Counted from the first letter of the stretch, positions 9,100-19,400 are shown. The stretch: 64,000 bases of DNA from an uncultured Acidobacteriota bacterium (GCA_902826685.1 CADEFT010000003.1:49750-113749); one strand, 5' to 3'. Made by a program: numbers and translations. The notes: generated by a model not told the origin, from the sequence alone.

Positions 9100-9963
9100 T
9101 CACTGCGCATCCCGGGCCACGCGAAACCCGATCATGCGGTGCGCCAGGAATGACGGCCACGCCGCCGACCGCAGGTACACCCGCTGATCGAACGCATCGA
9201 GAAAGAACGAGCCGCCCCGCACCACGCGATAAGCACCTTGAGCCGGCCCTTTCGGATTCCTGCGTGGCGACGATGCGTAGTAATCCCGGCTGTACCAGTC
9301 GGCGCACCATTCCATCAGGCTGCCCGCCATATCATGCACGCCATAGGGCGAAGCGCCGGAGTTGGTCTTCGTGTCGCCGTGCACAGTGCCATCGTAGAAT
9401 CCCGCCCAGCGTACGGTGTCGTATTTTTGCGAACCGACATAGTTCGCGTAACTCAGGTTGATCGAGTTACCCCAGGGATAGCGCCGCCCGTCGGTACCGC
9501 GCGCCGCCTTCTCCCACTCCGCTTCGGTCGGAAGCCGGTATTTCTTTCCAGTCTTCGCGCTTAGCCAATTGCAATAGGCCACCGCCGCATCCCAATTGAG
9601 GCCGATCACCGGATACCGGTCGCTATCGGGCGTGCCGCCGCCATGATTGGGCACCGACGTCCAATAGGTTCCCTGATCGCGCGGCACCACCCGCCCGCCG
9701 GGCCAGTATTTCGAGTCGTCGTAGCCGGCGTCGTCGCGGAACTTGCGCCACTCGCCATTGGTCACTTCATACTTGCCGATATAAAACGCGTCGAGTTCCA
9801 CCTTGTGCGCGGGCCGCTCGCGAGGCTCGCCGTCGCCGAACGTGTCGCCCATCTGGAACGCCCCGGCCGGCACCAGCATCAATTCTCCGAACCCGTCGTT
9901 CACCGATGAAGGAGGAGCCGCGGGCAACAGAGCCGCCGCGATCAGAACAACCATTCCCGGCAT
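9100..9963 (-). CDS. Exported FGE/SUMF1-domain protein lacking the canonical FGE cysteines
   Basis: A 287-residue protein with a hydrophobic signal (MPGMVVLIAAALLPA), followed by a full formylglycine-generating-enzyme fold: LVPAGAFQMGDTFGDGE, FYIGKYEVTNGEWRKF, YPVIGLNWDAAVAYCNWLS, RLPTEAEWEKAARG, YPWGN, GVHDMAGSLMEWCADWY and VVRGGSFFLDAF. In true FGE enzymes the segment after RGGS contains the copper-binding cysteines; here it reads FFLDAFDQRVYLRSAAW with no Cys. It is therefore probably a non-sulfatase-maturing member such as a binding domain or an EgtB/PvdO-like relative. It lies 3 bp downstream of the alpha/beta hydrolase stop, and hence in an operon with it. Confidence 0.88.
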   Translation of the reverse strand: MPGMVVLIAAALLPAAPPSSVNDGFGELMLVPAGAFQMGDTFGDGEPRERPAHKVELDAFYIGKYEVTNGEWRKFRDDAGYDDSKYWPGGRVVPRDQGTYWTSVPNHGGGTPDSDRYPVIGLNWDAAVAYCNWLSAKTGKKYRLPTEAEWEKAARGTDGRRYPWGNSINLSYANYVGSQKYDTVRWAGFYDGTVHGDTKTNSGASPYGVHDMAGSLMEWCADWYSRDYYASSPRRNPKGPAQGAYRVVRGGSFFLDAFDQRVYLRSAAWPSFLAHRMIGFRVARDAQ

Positions 9964-9966
9964 CTT

Positions 9967-10764
9967 CTATTTCCCCCGGGGCAGAAACGCGCCCTGTTCC
10001 AGAAAGTGCTTCAGCGATGCCATCCAGGGCGAGAACTCAGGGCTGCCGTGCGCCGCGCCGAATCCATGCCGGCCCTTCTGATAAATGTGCAGTTCCGATA
10101 CCGCCCCCGCTTTATTCAGATCGAGGAACAACTGCGCCGATCCGTTGGCGGCGAACCGGTCGGCCGCCGCGGCCAGCAGGAATACGGGTGGGAAGCTTTT
10201 CAGATCTTCCTCCGGCTTGCCGCGCCCAGGCCCATAGACCAACACCAGGTAATCGGGCCGCGAACTCACGCGGTCCAGTGGATCGGCGGCGGAAGGATTC
10301 CCGGGCTTGGCCGCCGCGGCCACCGCGCGTCCGAGCGATGATCCAGCGGAGAATCCGGCAAAGCCGATCCTGGCCGGATCGAGCCCCCATTCTTTGGCGC
10401 GCGAGCGCACCAATTGAATCGCGCGGTTGCCATCCATCGTGCGCGCTTCCTCGCCGTAGGACGGCGTTAGCCTGTAGGTCAGCACAAATGCCGCGGCGCC
10501 CCAGTCATTGAACGTCTCGGCGATCTCCATGCCCTCGGACCCGTACATCAACATGATATTGCCGCCACCTGGAGCCACAATGACCGACGTGCCGTTCGCC
10601 TTACTGGCCGGCGGCAGGAACACCGTGAGAAACGGAGCGTCCAATGGACCGGTTCCCTTGGCGAGCGGCACCTTGCCCGGCTCCCAAAGCGGTATGTTCA
10701 ATTCCTTCGGCCCGGCGGCGAACGCGGTCCCGACAAGGGCGAGCAAACAGAGGCTGCGTGGCAT
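9967..10764 (-). CDS. Exported alpha/beta hydrolase (acetyl-xylan-esterase / BD-FAE-like)
   Basis: About 265 residues with a signal peptide (MPRSLCLLALVGTAFAAG). The alpha/beta-hydrolase-3-like signature VIVAPGGGNIMLMYGSEG supplies the oxyanion hole, GFSAGSSLGRAVA the nucleophilic Ser, and KGRHGFGAAHGS the catalytic His. The mature N-terminus IPLWEPGKVPLAKG is typical of secreted polysaccharide esterases in acidobacteria and planctomycetes. The start is ATG 10764, which follows a strong GGAGGG ribosome-binding site; the longer upstream frame has no such site and overlaps the divergent DUF1592 gene. Confidence 0.85.
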   Translation of the reverse strand: MPRSLCLLALVGTAFAAGPKELNIPLWEPGKVPLAKGTGPLDAPFLTVFLPPASKANGTSVIVAPGGGNIMLMYGSEGMEIAETFNDWGAAAFVLTYRLTPSYGEEARTMDGNRAIQLVRSRAKEWGLDPARIGFAGFSAGSSLGRAVAAAAKPGNPSAADPLDRVSSRPDYLVLVYGPGRGKPEEDLKSFPPVFLLAAAADRFAANGSAQLFLDLNKAGAVSELHIYQKGRHGFGAAHGSPEFSPWMASLKHFLEQGAFLPRGK

Positions 10765-10786
10765 CCCTCCAGTGATAGCATGGAAA

Positions 10787-13228
10787 GTGTCCGTCCTACT
10801 GAGCCTTCTCCTGCTCTCCGTCCCTGTTTTCGCGGCTTCGAACGACGTGGTGGCGTTCGTCGACAAAAGCTGCGCCGGCTGCCACAACGCCAAAGTCAAA
10901 TCCGGCGACATCGACTTGAAGTCACTCAATATTGGTGGCAAGACTTACGACGAGAACCGCGAGATCTGGGAGACGGTATCCGAAAAGATCAAATCCGGCC
11001 AGATGCCTCCTCCCGGTCTTCCGAAGCCGCCCGCGGCTGTGGCGTCGTCGATCACGGGTTGGCTCGATTCGGAGTTCGCCCGCCAGGATCGCACGGTGAA
11101 ACCGGATCCCGGCCGTGTCACCGCGCGCCGCTTGAACCGCGCCGAGTACGACAACACCATTCGCGACCTGCTGGGCATCGACATCAAGCCGGCCGAGCGA
11201 TTCCCCGCCGACACGCCCGCCTACGGGTTCGACAACAACAGCGACGCCCTGGGACTTTCACCGGCCCTACTTGAAAACTACGTGGACGCGGCCGAGCGCG
11301 CCGTACGCACCGCCTTGTTCGGGCCGGAGCGTGGCAAGCCCGCCAACGTTCATTACTCGGCGCCGGTGCGCGTGAATGATTCGCGTGGCACCATCACAGT
11401 CGGCACGAATTTTGCCAACTACGATCGCACCGGCCTGAGCACGGTGCATTCGGCCCACTTCCTGCACCGCTTTCCGGTGGACGCCGAATACAGCTTCCGC
11501 CTCGTATTGAATGGGCACCGGCCCAATCAGTCCGAGCCTGTACATCCGGCTCTGTTCCTCGACGGGAAGCTAGTCAAGGAATGGGAGGTGGATGCCACCG
11601 ACCTCGAAGGGCAGATCGTCGAGGCGCGCGCACGCGTCACCGCCGGGGAGCACCTGGTCTCGGGCTCGTATGTCAACAACTACGACGGCCTGCCGCCCAG
11701 CTACAACGGCCCCAATCCTTCCACGCGCCCCGAAGTAGCGCTGATCACCGCGCGCGGCAAGCTCACTGAGAAGGACATCGAGACGCTGCGCAAGTACGGT
11801 ACGCGCATCAAGACCGACGCCGTAGAGAAGCGCATCGACAATCGTTTCGAAGCCATCGACATTGGCGGCCCGTTCGATCAGACGGCCGGCCCTTCGCCCG
11901 AAAGCCTGAGGCGGCTCTACACCTGCGGCCACCCGGCCGGAAAGCATGTGGACGCCTGTGCGCGGATCGTGGTCGGCCATTTCGCGGGACGCGCGTTCCG
12001 GCGGCCCGCCACACCCGCCGAGATCGATCAGTTCACCGGGTATGTGACGCTGGCCCGCCAACACGGCGATTCGCTCGAAGAAGGCATCGCCACCGCGCTG
12101 CAGGCCGTCCTGGTTTCGCCCAACTTCCTCTATCGCATCGAACGCGATCCGGCCGCTGCCGGTCCCGTAAGCGCTTACGAACTCGCGTCGCGGCTTTCTT
12201 ACTTTCTCTGGAGCAGTACGCCGGACGACGAGCTTCTGCGCGCCGCCGCCAATGGCAAGCTACGCCAGTCAGCCGTGCTCACCGCTCAGGTAAACCGCAT
12301 GCTGCGCGATCCGAAATCTTTCGCGCTGGTGGAGAACTTCGCCGGCCAATGGCTTCAGTTCCGTAACATCGACGTGCTCAAGCCCGATCAGGAACGCTTC
12401 CCGATGTTCGAAGACGGACTGCGCCTCGCCATGCGCCGCGAAACGGAATTGTTCCTCGACAACCTGATCCGCAACGATGGCAGCGTGCTCGACCTGCTCG
12501 ACGCCAACTACAGCTTTGTCAATGAACGCCTGGCAAGGTTCTACGGCATCCCTGGAGTGACCGGACCCGAGTTTCGCAAAGTAGACGTCTCCGCCACGCC
12601 GCGCGGCGGAGGCATTCTCTCGCACGCCAGCATCCTCACCGTATCTTCTTATTCCACGCGCACCTCGCCTGTGCTGCGCGGCAAATGGATCCTCGAAAAT
12701 ATCCTGAATGAGCCGCCTCCGCCGCCGCCGCCCGGCGTGCCGCCGCTCGAAGAAGCCAAGGAAGGCAAAGGCACGTTGCGCCAGCAAATGGAGCAGCACC
12801 GCACGAATCCTGTTTGCGCCTCCTGCCATTCGCGCATGGATCCGCTTGGATTCGGTCTCGAAAATTTCAACGCCATCGGAGCGTGGCGCGATACCGACGG
12901 TAAGCTGCCCGTGGACGCTTCGGGCACCCTTCCCGACGGCCGCAGCTTTCAAAAGCCGGCTGAACTCAAGGATTTGCTCAAGGGCGATCGCGACCGCTTC
13001 GTGCGCGGCTTGACCGAGAAGCTATTGCTCTACGCGCTCGGCCGCGGCCTGGAGCGTTACGACAAACCCGCCGTCGCCACCATTGCCGCCGCGCTGCCCG
13101 CACGCCATTACCGCTTTTCCCAGCTTGTCATGGGCATCGTGAACAGCCTGCCATTCCAGGCGCGCCGGGCCCGCGAATCGGCGCCCAATGTCGCGCTCAA
13201 GCAATCACGCGCTTCAGCTTCGGAATGA
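10787..13228 (+). CDS. Exported DUF1587/DUF1592/DUF1588/DUF1585 protein with cytochrome-c-like motif
   Basis: About 813 residues if the GTG at 10787 is used, which places a clean signal peptide (SVLLSLLLLSVPVFAA) at the N-terminus. The start is not certain, since the frame is open upstream. A CxxCH heme-binding motif (CAGCH) occurs at about residue 30. It is followed by the linked planctomycete-type domains: VTARRLNRAEYDNTIRDLLG (DUF1587), DELLRAAANGKLRQ (DUF1592), ILTVSSYSTRTSPVLRGKW and CASCHSRMDPLGFGLENF (DUF1588), and a DUF1585-like C-terminus. These proteins are exported and are usually followed by a DUF1552 partner. That partner is missing here, and the 3' end overlaps the convergent isomerase gene by 32 bp. 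Confidence 0.88.
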   Translation: MSVLLSLLLLSVPVFAASNDVVAFVDKSCAGCHNAKVKSGDIDLKSLNIGGKTYDENREIWETVSEKIKSGQMPPPGLPKPPAAVASSITGWLDSEFARQDRTVKPDPGRVTARRLNRAEYDNTIRDLLGIDIKPAERFPADTPAYGFDNNSDALGLSPALLENYVDAAERAVRTALFGPERGKPANVHYSAPVRVNDSRGTITVGTNFANYDRTGLSTVHSAHFLHRFPVDAEYSFRLVLNGHRPNQSEPVHPALFLDGKLVKEWEVDATDLEGQIVEARARVTAGEHLVSGSYVNNYDGLPPSYNGPNPSTRPEVALITARGKLTEKDIETLRKYGTRIKTDAVEKRIDNRFEAIDIGGPFDQTAGPSPESLRRLYTCGHPAGKHVDACARIVVGHFAGRAFRRPATPAEIDQFTGYVTLARQHGDSLEEGIATALQAVLVSPNFLYRIERDPAAAGPVSAYELASRLSYFLWSSTPDDELLRAAANGKLRQSAVLTAQVNRMLRDPKSFALVENFAGQWLQFRNIDVLKPDQERFPMFEDGLRLAMRRETELFLDNLIRNDGSVLDLLDANYSFVNERLARFYGIPGVTGPEFRKVDVSATPRGGGILSHASILTVSSYSTRTSPVLRGKWILENILNEPPPPPPPGVPPLEEAKEGKGTLRQQMEQHRTNPVCASCHSRMDPLGFGLENFNAIGAWRDTDGKLPVDASGTLPDGRSFQKPAELKDLLKGDRDRFVRGLTEKLLLYALGRGLERYDKPAVATIAAALPARHYRFSQLVMGIVNSLPFQARRARESAPNVALKQSRASASE

Positions 13229-14045
13229 GCCTCGGCACCGCCGCCGAGGCGGGCTCCTTCTCTTCGTACTCCAGCGCCAGGTATCCTTTGTAGCCCGAAG
13301 CGCGCAGCATGCCCACCACGCGCGCCCAATCGGAATCTTCCATCGTCTCGCCGACTTTCACCTTTTCCTTCACCTGCACGTTCACCGCGTAAGGCACGCA
13401 CATCTGAATCTGCGGGTATGGATTCTCGTGGAAATTACCGGTATCGAGATTGATGCCCACCCACGGCGAATCCACTTTCTTCACGATCTCGACGATGCGC
13501 TCGGCCCGCGCCGTAATGCCGCCATGATTCTCAAGACCCAGAATCACACCTTTCGATCCGGCATAGTCGGCGGCGGCCTTCAGGATCTCCACCACCCATC
13601 GCGCCGACTGATCCTCGGTGGCGCCCTTGGGAACGGTACCGCCGAAAACGCGGATGTGGCCCGCGCCCAGCCTCTCCGCCGTGTCGATCCACTTGCGGAT
13701 GTCGGCCAATTCCTTGCCCTGCGTTTCCGGCGGCTGGCACATATTGGTGCGCACCGAAATGCTGTAGATGTCCACGCCCGAGCGATAGGCGCGGCCGCGC
13801 AACGGCGCCACGAACTCCTTCAAATCGTCCGGAAACCAGTAGACCGTCAGGTCGAGGCCGTCCACCTCCAGGTCCGCCGCCAGATTCACCAGGTCCAGAT
13901 AGCTCATCGTCTTCGCCGCCAGTTCCTTGCGGAACGAGTAAGCGCAGATGGCGGAGCGCAGACGCGGCTTGCCCTGGGAGGTTTCAGTGGCGGCGGACGC
14001 CAGTGAAATCGCGGGCAGCGTTTGAAGCAAGGTTCGGCGGGTCAT
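13197..14045 (-). CDS. Exported sugar phosphate isomerase/epimerase (xylose-isomerase-like TIM barrel)
   Basis: About 282 residues. The N-terminus MTRRTLLQTLPAISLASAA is a Tat-like signal. The TIM-barrel domain includes DLEVDGLDLTVYWFP, AGHIRVFGGTVPKG, GVILGLENHGG (metal-ligand Glu), GINLDTGNFHENP and GYKGYLALEYEEKEP (ligand Glu). Related proteins are isomerases or epimerases of sugars, inositols or hydroxypyruvate. Possible starts are GTG 14063 (overlapping the upstream stop as GTGA), ATG 14054 and ATG 14045. ATG 14045 is chosen because it places the twin-arginine motif normally. The gene directly follows the coiled-coil protein gene and converges on the DUF1592 gene. Confidence 0.86.
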   Translation of the reverse strand: MTRRTLLQTLPAISLASAATETSQGKPRLRSAICAYSFRKELAAKTMSYLDLVNLAADLEVDGLDLTVYWFPDDLKEFVAPLRGRAYRSGVDIYSISVRTNMCQPPETQGKELADIRKWIDTAERLGAGHIRVFGGTVPKGATEDQSARWVVEILKAAADYAGSKGVILGLENHGGITARAERIVEIVKKVDSPWVGINLDTGNFHENPYPQIQMCVPYAVNVQVKEKVKVGETMEDSDWARVVGMLRASGYKGYLALEYEEKEPASAAVPRLIPKLKRVIA

Positions 14046-14059
14046 AGCATCCATTATCC

Positions 14060-14698
14060 TCACTGCTTGCGATCCGGCGCGACTTCTCCCTTGCGCCGCA
14101 GCGTGGGAGCCTTCTTCTTGGCCGCCGCCGCCTCCTTCTTCTCTTCCACTTTCTTCAGTTCGCGATCCTTCGGCTGCATCATCTCTTCGAGTTCTTTCTT
14201 CTCGCGCGCCGTCTTGGCCTGCACGCCGCGGGAGCGCTCGCTCAAGTCGGCCTGTGCGATCTCCATCGAATCGCGCGTCACCTCCACCGCCGTATCGAGT
14301 GCGAACTGGTATCGGTTCACGTCCTTGGGATTGCTCTCGCGAATCTGCTCGAGAATTCCCAGAAACTCCTTCTCCTCGCCCGCTACCTTGCCCACCGCCT
14401 CGTCGATCGCTTTGCCGCGCTTCAGCGCATCGTCGGACACGGTATCCAGAGCTTCGATGATCTTCGTGTATTCGTCGAGCGTGTCGTGAATCGTGATCGA
14501 TCGTCCCGCCTTTTCCTTCGACAGCAGATTCTGCACCAGCGCCAGCCGCTGCCTGGCGAAGCTGAGGTAAAGCGGTATGCGGAAACTCGGATCCTGCGCT
14601 TCGCGTACCTGGTCGGCCTCGTCGGCCGTAAGAAAATCGCGCTGCCAGGCCGGAAGGGCCATGGCGGCGAGGGCGATAGCGGCCAGCAACGGCTTCAT
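14060..14698 (-). CDS. Exported coiled-coil protein of unknown function
   Basis: About 212 residues. A signal peptide (MKPLLAAIALAAMALPAW) precedes a largely helical, highly charged protein. The middle has regular helices (ARQRLALVQNLLSKEKAG, ITIHDTLDEYTKIIEALD). The C-terminal third is a Lys/Glu-rich coiled coil (EKKELEEMMQPKDRELKKVE) ending in a Lys-Ala tail. No enzymatic motif is recognised. The start is ATG 14698; an upstream start at 14722 would not give a normal signal sequence. The TGA stop may overlap a GTG start of the isomerase gene, which suggests co-expression. Confidence 0.75.
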   Translation of the reverse strand: MKPLLAAIALAAMALPAWQRDFLTADEADQVREAQDPSFRIPLYLSFARQRLALVQNLLSKEKAGRSITIHDTLDEYTKIIEALDTVSDDALKRGKAIDEAVGKVAGEEKEFLGILEQIRESNPKDVNRYQFALDTAVEVTRDSMEIAQADLSERSRGVQAKTAREKKELEEMMQPKDRELKKVEEKKEAAAAKKKAPTLRRKGEVAPDRKQ

Positions 14699-14794
14699 AC
14701 CTATCACACTAACCGATTTCAAAGCGTGTAAGAGCAGGGCGGTTTACCCGCCTGCGCGGGGGATCGCCGCCAATCGCCGCCTGCGGCATACTGG

Positions 14795-14899
14795 CTCGCC
14801 GCCAAGCTGGCCCCGCCGCCCACACCGGTCGAATCCCTGCTCGGCGAGATTCGCGACCTGATGAAGAAGCAGCAACGGCAGCGCGGCGCGAACGCCTGA
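14795..14899 (+). pseudogene. Possible remnant of an MscL C-terminal tail
   Basis: The plus strand in the gap before the M81 gene encodes, without any start codon, LAPPPTPVESLLGEIRDLMK followed by KQQRQRG and a stop at 14897-14899. Proline-rich linker plus 'LL-EIRDL-K' is the typical C-terminal helix of the large-conductance mechanosensitive channel MscL. No transmembrane part is present upstream, so this would be a deletion remnant. The match is short and the call is tentative. Confidence 0.35.
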
Positions 14900-14936
14900 G
14901 GCCGGAGCGCTCCCGCCCGGGATACGATAGCGTGAC

Positions 14937-16412
14937 ATGGCCATCGCAATCGCGTCTCTGCACCAGGAAAGCAACACCTTCTCGCCCGTCCGCACCCGCT
15001 ATGAAGATTTCGATCCCGTCTTCGGTGCCGCGGTGCTTGAGCGCCATCGCGGCAAACTAACTGAAACCGGCGGCATTCTGGAAGTTCTGGAGAACGCCGG
15101 CAGGTCCGTCGTGCCCATCGGAGCGGCCTGGGCCATCACCGCCAATCGCGCCGTTCGCGCCGATTTCACACGGCTGATCGACGAGTTCTGCGCGCGCCTG
15201 GAAGCGGCGGGCAAGCTCGACGCCATTGCCTTCGACATGCACGGATCGATGACGGCTGAAGGCGAGGACGATGTCGAAGGCTACGTGCTGGAGCGCTTTC
15301 GCCGGATCGTGGGCACCGAGATCCCGATTGTCGTTACGCTCGATCTGCACGCCAATGTCACGGCGGCGATGATGCGCCACGCCACCGCGCTGGTGGGTTA
15401 TCACACCTACCCGCACGTCGACATGTATGAAACCGGGGCCAAGGCGGCGCGCCTCCTACTCGGTATCCTCGACGGCCGCATCCAGCCAGCGATGCGCTGG
15501 CGCAAGATTCCGCTGATCGTAAATGCCGAAAATTCGCAGTCTTCGAGCGGTCCGTTTGGCGCGCTGATCGGCAAGGCCAAGGAGTGGGAAGCGGCCGGCA
15601 AAGCCGAAGCGGTTTCTGTTTTCCCCGTACAGCCGTGGATGGATATTCCCGAAATGGGCTCCTCGGTGGTAGTGGTCACCAATGGCGACGAGCAGGCCGC
15701 CGATCGCCGCGCCGCGAAACTGGCCGCGCGCTTCTGGAACACGCGACGCAAGTTCGAAGTCAAACTTACGCCGCCGAAAGAGGCTATCGCCAAGGCCCTG
15801 GCCATCGATGGCGGTCCCGTGGTGCTGGCCGAATCCTCCGATTCCACCGGCTCCGGATCGCCGGGAGATTCCACCGGCGTCCTGAAGCATCTGGTGCGGG
15901 CACCGCTAACCGGCCCGGCGGCCATCTTCCTGGTGGACCCGGAAGCCGTGGCGAAGCTCAAGGCGGCCGGCGTGGGCGCGACGGTAAAGCTCAAGCTAGG
16001 CGGCCGGTTCGACACGAAGAACTCGAAAGCCGTCGAGGTCACGGGCCGCGTCCGCCTCCTCTCCGACGGCCGGTGGACGGCGCGCGCCCGCGGCTATAAC
16101 ACGGGAATCGAAACGTCGATGGGAGACACCGTCGTCTTCGAAGTGGGCCAGGTGCGCATCCTGATTGCCGAGAGATCGGCTATGACCGTGGACCCGGAAC
16201 TGTTTCGCTCCCACGGCATCGACCCGGCCTGGTGCAAGATCGTTGTGGTGAAGTCGCCCAACGGCTTTCGCGCCGCCTATGAACCCATCGCCCGTAAAAT
16301 CTTCGTCGTCGATACGCCGGGCGTTAGCAGCGCGAACTTGGGTTCGTTCCGCTGGAAACGCATCACGCGCCCAATCTATCCTTTGGACCCGGAGATCGAG
16401 TTCACCGCCTGA
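14937..16412 (+). CDS. M81 family metallopeptidase (MlrC-like, DUF1485)
   Basis: A 491-residue protein that begins MAIAIASLHQESNTFSPV, the hallmark of the M81/MlrC family. It continues with FDMHGSMTAEGEDDVEGYVL, VVTLDLHANVTAAMM and GYHTYPHVDMYETG, which provide the predicted zinc-binding His/Asp residues. The C-terminal MlrC domain includes LAESSDSTGSGSPGDST. The founding member hydrolyses linearised microcystin, but most relatives have unknown substrates. There is no signal peptide, so it is cytoplasmic. It stands alone between the MscL-like remnant and the receptor gene. Confidence 0.9.
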   Translation: MAIAIASLHQESNTFSPVRTRYEDFDPVFGAAVLERHRGKLTETGGILEVLENAGRSVVPIGAAWAITANRAVRADFTRLIDEFCARLEAAGKLDAIAFDMHGSMTAEGEDDVEGYVLERFRRIVGTEIPIVVTLDLHANVTAAMMRHATALVGYHTYPHVDMYETGAKAARLLLGILDGRIQPAMRWRKIPLIVNAENSQSSSGPFGALIGKAKEWEAAGKAEAVSVFPVQPWMDIPEMGSSVVVVTNGDEQAADRRAAKLAARFWNTRRKFEVKLTPPKEAIAKALAIDGGPVVLAESSDSTGSGSPGDSTGVLKHLVRAPLTGPAAIFLVDPEAVAKLKAAGVGATVKLKLGGRFDTKNSKAVEVTGRVRLLSDGRWTARARGYNTGIETSMGDTVVFEVGQVRILIAERSAMTVDPELFRSHGIDPAWCKIVVVKSPNGFRAAYEPIARKIFVVDTPGVSSANLGSFRWKRITRPIYPLDPEIEFTA

Positions 16413-16460
16413 AACATCGCCGCCATTCGATTGAAACCCGAAAATGTTAGCCTTGCGTCT

Positions 16461-19400
16461 ATGGTCTTCAGCAAGGTCTTTCTCTTCTTACTCGCCGCGG
16501 CCGCCTGCCGCGCTCAATCGACGTTCGGAGTGATTCTCGGAGAAGTACACGACACGACCGGCGCCGTCATCCGCGACGCGAAAGTCAAACTAACGAACAC
16601 CGCCGAGAACATCGCGCGAGAGACCGTGTCCGATTCCAACGGCAATTTCGAATTTCAGAACGTAAAAGCCGGGCCCTATGCGGTGGCCATCAGTGCCCCG
16701 GGGTTCCGCGCCTTCACGGCCGCATCGCTTCAGTTGGAGGCGCGGCAGACCCTGCGCGTCAATGCCACGCTTCAGGTGGGGGACGTCACCCAGGTGGTGG
16801 AAGTCTCGACGGCGGCGGGCGTGATCGCCACCGATAGCCCGGCCATCGCTTCAACTCTCACGCCGGAACGGGTGCTGAATCTGCCGTCGAACGTACGGGG
16901 CTCGGCCAGCACCAGTCCGGCCGCGCTGCTGCAAACATTGCCCGGCGTGCAGGCCGACAACGGCCTCGGTTATTCGATTCACGGCGGACTGCCGTCGCAA
17001 TCGGAAGCGAGCGTCGACGGCATCTCCATCACGCAACTGACGGGCAACAGCGCGCAAAGCAACCAGATGCTTTCAGTAGAATCGATCGCCGAGATCCGCG
17101 TGCAGGGCGTTGGCAACACCGCCGAATTCGGCCAACCGGGCGATATCACGCTGACTTCCAAAAGCGGGTCCAATCAGTATCACGGCGCCGCTTTCTGGTA
17201 TCACCAGAATCGTGCGCTCGATGCGCGATCCTATGGGCAGGCGACGCTCCCCGCCAAGATCGGCAACACCTTCGGCATCACCGCCGGCGGGCCCGTGATG
17301 CTGCCCAAGCTCTACAACGGCAAAGACAAGACTTTCTTCTATTTCACCTGGGAATCGATGCGCTACCCGCGCCAGACGGCGCTCCAGAACACCGTACCTT
17401 CCAGCTTCGTCAAGACGGGCGACTTCAGCCGCGAAGGCGTCACCATCCGCGATCCTTTCACACGGACTCCGTTTCCCAACAACGTAGTGCCGGCAAGCCG
17501 CATCAACGCCGTAGCCCGCGCCATTCTGCCCTTCTACCCGGAGATCAACTTCGGGCTCACCGACCGCCGCTCCAATTCCAACTATCGCAACAACGTCAAG
17601 ACCGACATCGAATCGGACCAGTTCGAGGCGCGCGTCGATCATACGTTCAGCCCCAGCCATTCGATTTGGGGACGCTTCAACACCAAGAACAATCCGTCTT
17701 CGGGCGCCAACAACCTTACCTTGCCAAGCGATACCCTGGCGGCCCGTTTCTACCAGGGCACCGCCACCTGGACCTGGACTCTGCGGCCAACCCTTTTGAA
17801 CGAGTTCCGCTTTGGCCAGGTGATCTCCGACACCGCGACGGTGTTCAATTTCGATGGGCGGGCGTTCACGAATTCCCTCAACCTGCGGGACATCGAGCGC
17901 GACATCTTCTTCAACGGCCTGCCGAACTTCGGCATCACCAACTACACGGCGTTTAACAAGGGCCGGCCCGGCTTTGGCCTTTCCTCGAACTCGCAATTCG
18001 TCGATAATCTGACCTGGGTGCGTGGGCGCCACACCATCAAGACGGGCGTCGATATCCGGCGCCTGGTGGGCCAGTCGGCGCTCGGCTTCACCACCGGCAA
18101 CAACTACGGCGACTTCAGCTTTTCCGGCAATTTCTCCGGCGATCCGTTCGCCGATTTCCTGCTGGGCACGCCGGTGAGCAGCTCCATCGCCGTGCTGTCG
18201 CGCGATAACGACGGCCGCGCCAAACACTACAAGACCTACGTGCAGGACACGATCCGGATTTCGCAAAAGCTCACCATGGATATCGGCGTCCGCTATGAGT
18301 TGCATCCCGGATACGCCGACGCCGGATTGAACATCGCCAATTTCGACCGCGAGGTGCCGGTGACCGGACGCGTCATCATCATGTCCGATCCAAAGGCGAG
18401 GGAATTCGTGGCGCCCGGAGCCGCGCTGTCGTTCAACGCCTGCCCGGGCGCCGCCATCAATGGAGTGCCTTGTACGCCCATCGTCACGGCGAAGGAAGCC
18501 GGTTTGCCGGAGGCGCTGCGGCGGACTTACAAATCGCAATTCCTGCCGCGCGTCGGTCTCGCCTACCGCCTCAATGACCGCACCACGCTGCGCGCCAGCT
18601 ACGGGCAGTACAACATGATTCTGCTCGGGTCCATCTTCTTCTCGCTCACCGGCACCGTGCAAAGCGACGTGCGCAACTTCAACAACGTCAGCGCCGACGG
18701 GCTGCCGATCTTCAGCCTGCCCGATACCCGCACCCCTGGCAGCGGCGTGCGCTCCGGCGCTCAGGGCACCTTCGAATTCCGCACCGCCAATCAGATCGAC
18801 TTGAAGCCGCCGACCATGAGCCAGTGGGGCCTGTCCGTCGACCGGCAGATCGGCCGCGACCTCGGCCTGCGCGTTTCCTACATCGGGAACAAATCGTCGC
18901 ATTTGCCGTGGGCGCCCGATGTCAACCAGATGCCCTCCTCCACGCGCTTCTACGCCCAGCGCACCAGCCTCGACCGGCCCTTCCCCAACTGGGGCCTCAT
19001 CTTCAGCCGCGATGCCGGCGCCAATGCGTTCTATAACGAGTTGCAATGGGAATTGAACCGCCGTTTCGCCGGAGGCTTCAGCTTCACCAGCGCTTACACG
19101 CTGGCCAAGAATCTGGCCGACAACGCAGGCCCGTCTCCCACCGGTTTCGCCGGCGAGACCGGCGGCGGCCGTTTGACCAATTCGCTGGATCGCCGCGCCG
19201 ATCGCGGCGAAGTCTACGCCTCGCGCCGCCACCGCTTCCTCACCACCATGGTCTACGAACTGCCGTTCGGGAAAGGCCGCAAGTTTCTCTCTGGCGCCGG
19301 CCGCGCGGCCGACCTGGTGATGGGCGGCTGGCAGCTTTCCGGAATCGTCACGCTGCAATCGGGTCCGTTCCTGACTCCCGTCTTTTCGGGCGGCGATCCT

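Noticed and set aside
17073..19358. Long minus-strand open frame (about 760 codons) opposite the receptor gene
   Set aside because: It is antisense to a well-supported receptor, has low-complexity Arg/Ala/Gly/His-rich text and no recognisable domain. Such frames arise from the GC-rich third-position bias.
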